From Oscillospiraceae bacterium (lineage in GTDB: Bacteria > Bacillota > Clostridia > Christensenellales > Aristaeellaceae): a stretch of 16,749 nucleotides of DNA. Shown one piece after another: positions 6,381 to 13,830 of the stretch. The DNA is taken from contig JAISBH010000176.1 of assembly GCA_031266295.1 (NCBI GenBank), positions 1 through 16,749 of the forward strand, read 5' to 3'. The notes beneath the pieces are model-generated. The model searched no databases. It saw only the letters and a program-made list of their open reading frames with translations, and had not been told where the DNA came from. A program made the position numbers and the translations under genes. Position 1 is the stretch's first letter, and each line of letters opens with the position of its first letter.

Positions 6381-8389
6381 TTGAGCATCACCTGTCCCCC
6401 GGTCACGGGCAGAGCCTGCCCTGTCTCATACTGCTGCTCGACGATGTAGAACACCGCCCGCGCGACATCCTCGACCGTGCAGCCGCGCCCCAGCGGTACC
6501 TTCGCCTCATAAAATGCGCGCACGTCCGCAACCGTCTTCGCGCCCGGCACCTTGCCCGCGTCCAGGTACTGCCTGAACAATCCCTTCTCCGGGTCGCTCC
6601 ATAGCGGCCCGTCGAGCAGGTTGCCGGGACAGATAGCGTTGACCTTTACGCCGAACTCAGCTAGTTCCAGCGCGAAGGATTGGGTTAAGCCGATCCCGCC
6701 GAACTTGCTGCCCGCGTACGCGAAGTTGGCCTTGCTGCCCTCCAGCCCGCTCTTGCTGTTTATCTCAATAATGTCGCCCGTGCGCGTCGGAGCGGCGGCG
6801 CGCTGACGCTTCATCACGCCGGCCGCGTACTTTGCGCACAGATAGTAGCCGGCGTAGTTGACCGCCGCCACCTTGTTGAACCGGTCGAGCGTCATAGTAT
6901 CCAGCCCGCCGGCGATAGCGATGCCCGCGCACGCGATCATCACATCCAGGCCGCCGTATGTCAGCACGGTCTCGCCAACCATGCGGGCGACGGATTCCTC
7001 GTCGGCCACGTTCACGCTAAGCCCGTACACATCCGACGCCGTCCCCGTGCCATATTGCTCGTTCAGCGAGTCGGCGACGCTCTTCGCGCCCGCCGCATTC
7101 ATGTCGGCGCAGACGACATAGCCGCCCTCTCTGGCGATAGCGCGCGCGATACCCTCGCCGAATCCCTGCGCCGCGCCCGTCACGACGCAAACCTTTCTCT
7201 CCATCCGTTTGGCCGACCCGCCCGTGAAGGAGACCTTCTGCCGATAGTTCTCGACCTCCCAGTTCAGTATGAACCGCGTGAATTCATCCGTCAGCGGCAG
7301 GTACCCCCCGAACGCGTCGGCGTAGCGCGCGATCTTCGCCGCGTCGTCGAAGAGATCCAGCGCCGTGTCGGCCTCGGCCTTCGTTTTGCCCAGCGCGAAC
7401 ACGCAATGTCCTGGAAGTATAGCTATCTTCGGCGGATAACCATTCTCATTGACGAAGGCGGCGAACTGCTCTGTAACGTCGCGGCCTTCATTGAGTATCA
7501 GCGGCGCGGCCTTGCAATAGACGATCTGATCGGGGTTGAATGGTTTGAGCAGCGGCGCTATGGACTCGCAGTTGGACGTGCGCACGAACCGCTCGGTCGG
7601 GCCTTTCGCCCTGAACGCGGCGATTGCGTTTCCGTTATCCATGCCCGTTACGACGCGGGCGTACAGCATCCGCAGCACCGGAGCGACCTCCAGCGGCAGA
7701 TCAAACGATTCCAGCGGTTCGTCGGCGTCCTCGATGGATGCGGCAGGCGTGGTCTTGACCCTCTCGCCGATGCGTCGCATGACCATATCCATCAGCGCGT
7801 CCAGTTCGGCGACGGTCTCGGCGGCGGCGATCACCCCGTGATTCTGCATGAACAGCAGGTTCGGCACGCGGCCCGTTTGTGATTCCGACCGCTTGAACGC
7901 GTCCGCGCAGACCTTCGCCAGCGTGTATCCCGGCTTGGTCAGCGGGATCCACACGGCTGCCTCGCCGAACAGCTCGCGGCACGCGGACTTGCCGCCGCGC
8001 GCGCATGTCATGCCGTTGACCAGCGCGGGGTGCAGGTGCAGTACATACCTTTGGGGGAACAGCGCGTGCAGCATACATTCCACACTGGGACGGCCCGGCG
8101 CGCCCGGCAGCACAGCCGCCATCATGTCGGCGAGCGCGGCCGATTCCCTCGCCGCATCGTCCGCAGGGTAATCCTTGCTGAACATAGACATCAGCGCGCC
8201 GCGATCCATCGCGACGAAACCGGACTCGCCGATCGCCGCCAGCCGTGTGCCTGACGCCTTAACGCGCATCACGCCGCCCGACTTGGCGGAGGTGTTCCCC
8301 CCGCCAGCCAGCACGTACTGCGGATCTTTGCCGTATCGGTTGCTGAACTCAATCAGATTCCGCATGAGTTCTTGATCTAGTTCCGTCAT
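6377..8389 (-). CDS. Bifunctional class II aldolase / short-chain dehydrogenase fusion
   Basis: A 670-residue two-domain protein. Residues about 5-215 are a class II aldolase/adducin domain with GGGNTSAK (29-36), zinc ligands H118-L-H120 and H184 (QNHG). Residues about 235-390 form a middle domain like that in long aldolase-SDR fusions. Residues 398-670 are an SDR with TGAAQGFGEGIA (404-415), CAG (487-489), and a catalytic set S545 or S547, Y558 and K562 (YAGSK). The SDR half resembles sorbitol-6-phosphate dehydrogenase (SrlD): NSKSG, SKFGGIGLTQS, ICPGNLLDGPLW and PLGRGCTVEDV. The layout is like RhaEW/YuxG (ketose-1-phosphate cleavage plus aldehyde oxidation), but the SDR half differs. The likely role is a sugar-phosphate cleavage or redox step; the exact substrate is unknown. 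It starts at ATG 8389 overlapping the E1 stop (ATGA). Confidence 0.85.
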   Translation of the reverse strand: MTELDQELMRNLIEFSNRYGKDPQYVLAGGGNTSAKSGGVMRVKASGTRLAAIGESGFVAMDRGALMSMFSKDYPADDAARESAALADMMAAVLPGAPGRPSVECMLHALFPQRYVLHLHPALVNGMTCARGGKSACRELFGEAAVWIPLTKPGYTLAKVCADAFKRSESQTGRVPNLLFMQNHGVIAAAETVAELDALMDMVMRRIGERVKTTPAASIEDADEPLESFDLPLEVAPVLRMLYARVVTGMDNGNAIAAFRAKGPTERFVRTSNCESIAPLLKPFNPDQIVYCKAAPLILNEGRDVTEQFAAFVNENGYPPKIAILPGHCVFALGKTKAEADTALDLFDDAAKIARYADAFGGYLPLTDEFTRFILNWEVENYRQKVSFTGGSAKRMERKVCVVTGAAQGFGEGIARAIAREGGYVVCADMNAAGAKSVADSLNEQYGTGTASDVYGLSVNVADEESVARMVGETVLTYGGLDVMIACAGIAIAGGLDTMTLDRFNKVAAVNYAGYYLCAKYAAGVMKRQRAAAPTRTGDIIEINSKSGLEGSKANFAYAGSKFGGIGLTQSFALELAEFGVKVNAICPGNLLDGPLWSDPEKGLFRQYLDAGKVPGAKTVADVRAFYEAKVPLGRGCTVEDVARAVFYIVEQQYETGQALPVTGGQVMLN

Positions 8390-10854
8390 ATGCCCAGCTT
8401 CTCCCTGCGCGTTTTCTCAAGCGTCTGATAATTCATCGTCGGCACATACCCCTTGAGCGGCAGCAGCTTCGTGTGAATCGCCGACAACAGCCATTCCGGC
8501 TGCGGGTAATAATACTGCTCCAGTTCCGGGCAGGGGCTGATTACGTTCGGCGCGCCGACGACCGTCGGCGGTGCGTCCAGCCAGCCGAAGCAGAACTCCG
8601 TGATGTTGCGCGCCATATCGTTCATATGGCTGCCGCGTTCGCACGCGTCGCTGACCAGCACAACCCGCCCCGTCTTCTTCACCGACTCCACAACAGGATC
8701 ATAGTTGAACGGCACCAGACTGCGCGCGTCGATCACCTCCGCGCTTACGCCGTACTTTGCGTCCAGTTCCTTCGCCGCGTCCATCGCCGCGTACAGGCTC
8801 GCCCCGACCGACAGTATCGTCATGTCCGTGCCGGCGCGCTTGACGTCCGGCTCACCGAACGGTATCTCATAATAGCCCTCAGGCACGCCGCCCTCGTGAA
8901 ACTGTTCGCCCATATCATACAACTTCTGGCTTTCGAAGAATACCACGGGATCGCTGCCGTTCAGCGCGGTGTTCATCAGACCCTTCGCGTCGTACGGGGT
9001 TACGGGGTAGCAGACCTTCAGTCCGGGGATGTGGGTGCATAGGCTGGACCAATCCTGCGCGTGCTGCGCGCCGTACTTGCTTCCGACCGATACGCGCAGC
9101 ACGACGGGCATCTTCAGCGCGCCCGCGCTCATCGCCTGCCACTTGGCCATCTGGTTGAACACCTCGTCGCCCGCGCGGCCGAGGAAGTCGCAGTACATCA
9201 GTTCCGGTATCGCGCGCCCGCCCATCATCGCGTAGCCGACGGCGCTTGAGACGATCGTGCTCTCGCTGATGGGCGAGTTGAAGAATCTATGGTACGGCAG
9301 GGATTCCGTCATGCCGCCGTACACGCCGAACGCGCCGCCCCAGTCGCGGTTATCCTCGCCGAACGCGATAAGCGTCGGATCCTCGTAAAACTTACCGATA
9401 ATCGCCTCGAACAGTCCGTCTCGGATCGTGAACTGCTTGAGCTTGCTGACCGCTTTGCCATCTTTGCCGAACGCGAAGCGTTCCTTCGCCTTGAGTTTCT
9501 GAACGCGGATGTTCTCCTCCAAGGGCTTGAGAACATCCGGGACGCCGCCGCTAAGCTTTTCAATCCTCTCGTTAGAGAATATAAAACGCCTCACCGCGTC
9601 AGGATCGCGCTCAAGATCAAGCCGGGGCGATTGCGCCGGATCGATCGCTATGCGCATGATCCGCGTGACATCGTCCTTGATGGATTGGTCGATCTGGCTG
9701 AGCGCGTCTTCCTTCATCACGCCGTTCTTGATTAATTCGCCCTTGAACGCCTGGATGGAGTCCTGAGCCTGCCACGCGTCGATCTCCTCCTTCGTGCGGT
9801 AGGAGGACGCGTCCGTCGCGGAATGTCCGGCGTAGCGGTATGTCACAACATCCAGGAGTACGGGGCCTTTCTTCTTCTCAATGATCTGACGCTTGCGGCG
9901 GTACGCGTCGATTACCGCCAGCGGGTTGTAGCCGTCTACGCGCTCGGCGTGCAGCGCGTCCTCTCGTATGCCTGCCCCTACGCGCGCCAATATGCCGTAG
10001 GCCATCGTCTCGCCGTCGGTCTGTCCGCCCATGCCGTAACCGTTATTGAAGAAGCTGAATATCAGCGGCAATCCGCCCTTGTATTCATCCTCCCACAAGC
10101 TGTCATACTGACCCATCGCAGCGAAGTTCAACGCCTCCCATACCGGCCCGCAGCCCAACGAACCGTCGCCCGCGTTGCATACGACGATACCCTTCTGTTT
10201 CATTATCTTCTTGTACAGCGCCGCGCCGACCGTGATGGGCGCGCTGCCGCCGACAATCGCGTTGTTGGGATATATGCCCAAAGGCGTAAAGAACACGTGC
10301 ATCGAGTTGCCCAGACCCTTTGTGAACCCATTCTCGCGGCCGAACAGTTCCGCCATGAACCCATACAGCAGGAAATCCCGCGCGATATACTTTACGTCGC
10401 TCCGGCCTTGCGACTCTATCGCCTTCAGCGTCCGACCGTTGTTGAACGACTTCATTATGTCCAGCAGCGAATCGTCGTCCAGCTGGCGGATCATGCTGTA
10501 TCCGCGCGCTAGCACCTCGCCGTGACTGCGGTGGGAGCCGAATATCGCGTCGTCCTTGTTCAGCGTATACGCCATACCTACAGCCGCCGCCTCTTGTCCG
10601 GTGTACAGGTGCGCCGGGCCGGTGTATACATAATCCACACCGTTGTATTGCTTGGTTGTGCGTACCTGATACAGCATCGTCTCGAACTCGCGGATCACGC
10701 GCATGTCGTGATAGATGCCTATCAGCTCGCTGTCGGAGTAGCGGCCGCGCTCGTCGGCCAGCGTTTTGTCGTACGAGTTTAGCGGGATGGCGGGGAATAT
10801 CAGCTCACCCTTCGCGCGGACGCGGGCGGGATCGACAAATTGACTTTGAGGCAT
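8386..10854 (-). CDS. Fused 2-oxo acid dehydrogenase E1 alpha/beta, thiamine-diphosphate dependent
   Basis: An 822-residue E1 in which alpha (about 1-430) and beta (about 480-822) are one chain. The alpha half has HLYTGQEA (82-89), SHRSHGE (107-113), the ThDP/Mg motif GDGS (229-232) to NN (270-271), and the loop YRYAGHSATDASSYRTKEE that typifies branched-chain/pyruvate E1 alpha. The beta half has FGEDNRDWGGAFGVYGG, the SPISESTIVSSAVGYAM block and SVGSKYGAQHAQD. The GDG-to-NN distance is about ten residues longer than usual. It decarboxylates a 2-oxo acid and passes the acyl group to the lipoyl arm of E2. Pyruvate, acetoin or another 2-oxo acid are all possible; the sequence does not decide. 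AAAGGAG lies nine bases before ATG 10854, and the E3 gene ends 24 bases upstream. Confidence 0.92.
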   Translation of the reverse strand: MPQSQFVDPARVRAKGELIFPAIPLNSYDKTLADERGRYSDSELIGIYHDMRVIREFETMLYQVRTTKQYNGVDYVYTGPAHLYTGQEAAAVGMAYTLNKDDAIFGSHRSHGEVLARGYSMIRQLDDDSLLDIMKSFNNGRTLKAIESQGRSDVKYIARDFLLYGFMAELFGRENGFTKGLGNSMHVFFTPLGIYPNNAIVGGSAPITVGAALYKKIMKQKGIVVCNAGDGSLGCGPVWEALNFAAMGQYDSLWEDEYKGGLPLIFSFFNNGYGMGGQTDGETMAYGILARVGAGIREDALHAERVDGYNPLAVIDAYRRKRQIIEKKKGPVLLDVVTYRYAGHSATDASSYRTKEEIDAWQAQDSIQAFKGELIKNGVMKEDALSQIDQSIKDDVTRIMRIAIDPAQSPRLDLERDPDAVRRFIFSNERIEKLSGGVPDVLKPLEENIRVQKLKAKERFAFGKDGKAVSKLKQFTIRDGLFEAIIGKFYEDPTLIAFGEDNRDWGGAFGVYGGMTESLPYHRFFNSPISESTIVSSAVGYAMMGGRAIPELMYCDFLGRAGDEVFNQMAKWQAMSAGALKMPVVLRVSVGSKYGAQHAQDWSSLCTHIPGLKVCYPVTPYDAKGLMNTALNGSDPVVFFESQKLYDMGEQFHEGGVPEGYYEIPFGEPDVKRAGTDMTILSVGASLYAAMDAAKELDAKYGVSAEVIDARSLVPFNYDPVVESVKKTGRVVLVSDACERGSHMNDMARNITEFCFGWLDAPPTVVGAPNVISPCPELEQYYYPQPEWLLSAIHTKLLPLKGYVPTMNYQTLEKTRREKLGI

Positions 10855-10878
10855 ATTGGTTTCTCCTTTATACGATTA

Positions 10879-12231
10879 TCAGAATATCGTTTCGCGGTAT
10901 ATCTCGCTGACCGTCGGATGCGGAAACACGATCCGCTCGACGTCCCTCGCGCGCATCTCCCGGCCGATCATCAGCGACGCTCCGAATATAATCTCGCTGG
11001 CCGAATTACCCAATATCGACACGCCGAGGATTCTCCCGGCTCTATCCAGCACCATCTTGAACGTGCCGTCGCTCCCCTCGTTCTCCGCGACAAACCGGCC
11101 CGCGTGCTGCATCGATACCTTGCGTTCAACGGCGTCTATGCCCTTTGAGCGCGCCGAAGCCAGCGTCTCGCCGCACATCGCGGCCTCGGGGTTCGTATAG
11201 ATCACGGAGGGAATCGCGGTGTAGTCCATCGCGTCGGGTTCGCCAGCCATGTTGTTTACGGCGACCTCCGCCTCACGATAGGCTGTGTGGGCCAGCATAC
11301 TCTTGCCGTTCACGTCGCCTGCCGCCCATACGTTTAGCGCGCTGGTCATCATGCGCTCGTCGGTGACGATCGCGCCGCGATTCAACGTGACGTTCAGCGA
11401 TTCGATGCCGGCGGGCAGTACGGGTTTGCGGCCGATGCAGACCAGCGATTTTTCACAATGAATCGCCGATACCGCGCCGCCTAATTTGACGGATACCGCG
11501 CCTGGCTCGAACTTTATGGCCGCCGTATTCAGCAGGAACTTAACGCCTTTTTTCTCATACGCCTTCTGCAGCGATTGCGCTATCTCGCGGTCGATCGGCC
11601 CGCCGATCGCGTCGAGCATCTCCACGACCGTCACCTCGGAACCGGCGGAGCGAAAATAACTGGCCATCTCCAGTCCGATGACGCCGCCGCCGACTATTAC
11701 TATCGTCGCTGGCACGGCCGGCAGATCGAGCGCCTCGCGGTTGGTCAGCGCGAAACTGGATTCCAGCGAAGCCGCCAATCCCTCTATCGGCGGCAGCATG
11801 GGCGCGGAACCCGTCGCGATCAGCAGCCGCGCGCCAACGTATGATTGACCCGACGACGTTACGGCATAGCCGCCGTCGGCGCGGCCTACTATCGACGCCT
11901 CCTCCCTGATCACCTCTACGCCCGCTGCCTTAAGCGCCGCGCCAACGCCCATCGTCAGTTTCTTTACAACCTTATTCTTGCGCTGGATAACTGCGGCGTG
12001 ATTCAGTCTGGCGTTCTCGCTCGTCACGCCATACTTGGCCGAACCGCCCTTGGCGTAATCGTACAACTTCGCGGAATAGAGCAGCGTCTTGGACGGGATG
12101 CAGCCCTCGTTCAGGCACACGCCGCCCAGCGCGCGCTTCTCGAACACCAGCGTCTTGAAACCCTTTGCCGCTGCGCGTTCGGCCGCGCGATAACCGGCCG
12201 GCCCGCCGCCCAGTATTATCAGATCATACAT
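10879..12231 (-). CDS. lpdA: Dihydrolipoamide dehydrogenase (E3)
   Basis: A 450-residue FAD-dependent pyridine nucleotide-disulfide oxidoreductase that reoxidises the dihydrolipoyl arm of E2 and reduces NAD+. It shows the FAD-binding GGGPAG (8-13), the redox disulfide C39-x4-C44 in GGVCLNEGCIPSK, the NAD site VGGGVIGLEMA, the second FAD motif AAGDV, and the C-terminal FPHPTVSE with the catalytic His-Glu pair. The His usually found two residues before that His is replaced by Phe. There is no N-terminal lipoyl domain, unlike some Firmicute versions. The start is ATG 12231; its ribosome site GGGGAGG lies over the last codons and stop of E2, so the two are coupled. The longer frame to 12276 runs into E2 and is rejected. 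Confidence 0.94.
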   Translation of the reverse strand: MYDLIILGGGPAGYRAAERAAAKGFKTLVFEKRALGGVCLNEGCIPSKTLLYSAKLYDYAKGGSAKYGVTSENARLNHAAVIQRKNKVVKKLTMGVGAALKAAGVEVIREEASIVGRADGGYAVTSSGQSYVGARLLIATGSAPMLPPIEGLAASLESSFALTNREALDLPAVPATIVIVGGGVIGLEMASYFRSAGSEVTVVEMLDAIGGPIDREIAQSLQKAYEKKGVKFLLNTAAIKFEPGAVSVKLGGAVSAIHCEKSLVCIGRKPVLPAGIESLNVTLNRGAIVTDERMMTSALNVWAAGDVNGKSMLAHTAYREAEVAVNNMAGEPDAMDYTAIPSVIYTNPEAAMCGETLASARSKGIDAVERKVSMQHAGRFVAENEGSDGTFKMVLDRAGRILGVSILGNSASEIIFGASLMIGREMRARDVERIVFPHPTVSEIYRETIF

Positions 12232-12235
12232 AGCG

Positions 12236-13627
12236 TTACCTCCCCAGCAGCAGCGTGAACGCCGCCAGGTTATCACAAACCGCCTTGAGGAAACGACTGG
12301 CGGGAGCGCCGTCGACCGCGCGGTGATCGTATGTCAGCGACAGGCTGAGCGCGTCGTAGAACTCGATCGAACCGTCGGCCTTGCGGCGCGGGCGCAGCGT
12401 CGAGTTGTTGACGCCCAGTATGCCCGCTTGCGGAGGGTTGATTATCGGCGTGAAATGCTCTACGCCCAAGCTGCCCAAGTTGGACACGGTAAACGTGCCG
12501 CCGGTCAGTTTGTCGGGCGGCAGCGTACCCTCGCGCGACTGCTTCGCCAGCAGCTTTGTTTCATTAGAGATATCCAGCAGCGACTTGCGGTGCGCGTCGC
12601 GGATGACCGGCACCACCAGCCCTCCCGGTATGTCTATCGCGACGGCCAGGTGCACGCCGCTGAACCGGCGGATCGTCTCGCCCAGCACGTGCGCGTTCAT
12701 TCCGGGGAAATCCATCAATGTCCGCGAAACGGCGAATAGTACCATGTCGCCCAATGTGACGCCGCTCATCTTGGCGTCGGCCTTGCAGCGCGCGCGGTAT
12801 GCGAATATCTCCGCCGCGTCGAAGCTGGACGAGTGGGTCAGCTGCGCTGCGCTGGTCAACGACGCGGCCATGTTTTTCGCGATGACTTTGCGCATCGTGG
12901 ACATGGGGGCGTCGGTATAGTCCGGCGGGGGAACCCCCTCTGCCGCTGCGGCGGCATCTCCCCCTAGGGGGGCGATGTGGGAGGAGGGTACAGCGGCGGC
13001 TCCCTCTAGGGAGTTGGCGGCGGTCGCTGGCTTCTTGCCGTCTATGGGGGATGGGGTTCTGATGCCGCTGTCCAGCAGTTTGCGTATGTCGCGTTCGATA
13101 ATCAATCCTTCCGGCCCAGTCGCGGATGCGTAAGACGCGTCCACTCCGGCCTTGTCAGCCAACGCTCGAGCGCGCGGCGACGCCAGCACGCGGGAGTGCC
13201 CCCCGACCGCTCCAACCCTCTCATCGTCCCCACATTGGGAGATGTCGCCCGCCGGCGACAGAGGGGGTTCGCCCACGCAGGGTGGGGCGCCGCCCGCAGA
13301 CGAGAGATGCGGCGGTCCTACCTCGCCATCATCACTCGAGGGGGAGACATTGCCCGCAGTCGGCACAGGAGGCGAACCATACTCTTCGCCCGGCTGCCCG
13401 ATAGCTATCACCGGCGCTTTGATGGGCAGTTCGTCGCCTTCGTCGCATAACAGTGCGAGTACGGCGCCCTCGAACTCGCTTGCGACCTCGAATACACTCT
13501 TGCCCGTCTCGATTGCGAACAGCGGCGCGCCGACACTAACCGTGTCGCCCTTTTTCACCCGAAAGGATGAGACCACCGCGCTCTCATCCGCGATCCCCAG
13601 CTGGGGTAATAACACTAACTGCGCCAT
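12236..13627 (-). CDS. Dihydrolipoamide acyltransferase (E2) of a 2-oxo acid dehydrogenase complex
   Basis: A 463-residue E2. Order: one lipoyl domain (1-80) with lipoylated K43 in ETGKS; linker 1 (81-145); peripheral-subunit-binding domain (146-185, SPRARALADKAGVDA); linker 2 (186-240); catalytic acyltransferase core (241-463) with the active-site DHRAVDG, H435 and D439. It transfers the acyl group from E1 to CoA and forms the complex core. Both linkers are unusual. Linker 1 has three related units (84-103, 104-118, 119-138) built on PPxxxxAGxxS and DD. Linker 2 residues 218-233 are encoded by a genomic palindromic repeat (12928-12976). The start is ATG 13627, six bases after TTGGAGG (13634-13640); the longer frame to 13738 covers the promoter and is rejected. 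It is the first gene of the long operon. Acyl specificity (acetyl or other) is not resolved. Confidence 0.93.
   Translation of the reverse strand: MAQLVLLPQLGIADESAVVSSFRVKKGDTVSVGAPLFAIETGKSVFEVASEFEGAVLALLCDEGDELPIKAPVIAIGQPGEEYGSPPVPTAGNVSPSSDDGEVGPPHLSSAGGAPPCVGEPPLSPAGDISQCGDDERVGAVGGHSRVLASPRARALADKAGVDASYASATGPEGLIIERDIRKLLDSGIRTPSPIDGKKPATAANSLEGAAAVPSSHIAPLGGDAAAAAEGVPPPDYTDAPMSTMRKVIAKNMAASLTSAAQLTHSSSFDAAEIFAYRARCKADAKMSGVTLGDMVLFAVSRTLMDFPGMNAHVLGETIRRFSGVHLAVAIDIPGGLVVPVIRDAHRKSLLDISNETKLLAKQSREGTLPPDKLTGGTFTVSNLGSLGVEHFTPIINPPQAGILGVNNSTLRPRRKADGSIEFYDALSLSLTYDHRAVDGAPASRFLKAVCDNLAAFTLLLGR
12928..12976 (+). repeat. Palindromic repeat family, copy B2, inside the E2 gene
   Basis: 49-base unit matching 3352-3400 at 47 of 49 positions. 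The only two differences form a C-G pair in the central stem (TGCCGC with GCGGCA) where B1 has T-A. Read on the minus strand in frame it encodes E2 residues 218-233 (IAPLGGDAAAAAEGVP), just before the catalytic domain. Confidence 0.9.
13221..13273 (-). repeat. Palindromic repeat family, copy B4, inside the E2 gene
   Basis: In reverse complement this follows the B1 plan: GAACCCCCTCTGTCGC, a seven-bp stem (TGTCGCC 13243-13249 with GGCGACA 13254-13260), CATCTCCC, a short gap, GGGG, then CGATGA. The orientation is opposite to B2. It encodes E2 residues 119-136 (GEPPLSPAGDISQCGDDE, third linker unit). Confidence 0.8.
13274..13378 (-). repeat. Decayed tandem copies of the repeat encoding E2 linker units 1 and 2
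   Basis: Bases 13319-13378 encode GSPPVPTAGNVSPSSDDGEV and 13274-13318 encode GPPHLSSAGGAPPCV. Both resemble the unit encoded by B4 at 13221-13273. At DNA level 13339-13377 still shows GGGAGACATTGCCCGC against GGGAGATGTCGCCCGC in B4. They look like older, diverged repeats kept as linker protein. Confidence 0.6.
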
Positions 13628-13667
13628 AACAGACCTCCAAACATCACCATAGCTCTCGAATGCTAAC

Positions 13668-13696
13668 ATTGTACCATATTTACACCCCTGTTTCAA
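13668..13696 (-). promoter_or_regulatory. Sigma-70 promoter of the E2-E3-E1 operon
   Basis: On the minus strand: TTGAAA (13696-13691), a 17-base spacer, then TACAAT (13673-13668), with TG one base before the -10 (extended -10). Transcription should begin near 13661, giving a leader of about 34 bases ahead of ATG 13627. Confidence 0.75.
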
Positions 13697-13705
13697 CCAT
13701 GAAAC
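13690..13705. promoter_or_regulatory. Candidate operator palindrome over the -35 box
   Basis: GTTTCA-ACCA-TGAAAC is a perfect six-base inverted repeat with a four-base centre. It covers the -35 element of the minus-strand promoter, a normal place for a repressor site. No regulator gene lies in the window, and the + strand promoter is about 60 bases away. Confidence 0.4.
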
Positions 13706-13764
13706 CCAACCGTTCACGCATAAACTCACAGAAAACAACGCTTAGATGGACTTGATTGCCACGC

Positions 13765-13793
13765 TTGTTAAATTCTGCCGGGCGCGGTATACT
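13765..13793 (+). promoter_or_regulatory. Sigma-70 promoter of the divergent + strand operon
   Basis: TTGTTA (13765-13770), 17-base spacer, TATACT (13788-13793). Predicted start of transcription near 13800, about 30 bases before the ATG at 13831. Confidence 0.75.
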
Positions 13794-13830
13794 TGATTCA
13801 GAGATTTGCCATTTGAAAGAAGGTATAGTT

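Noticed and set aside
7055..7882. 275-codon + strand open frame
   Set aside because: It is antisense to the aldolase-SDR gene, whose motifs are clear, and shows Arg-rich shadow composition.
9823..10512. 229-codon + strand open frame
   Set aside because: Antisense shadow of the E1 gene; no family motif and no start signal.
12236..13378. E2 gene broken by repeat insertions (pseudogene)
   Set aside because: The reading frame is intact across all repeat copies; lipoyl Lys, binding domain and catalytic DHRxxDG are all present.
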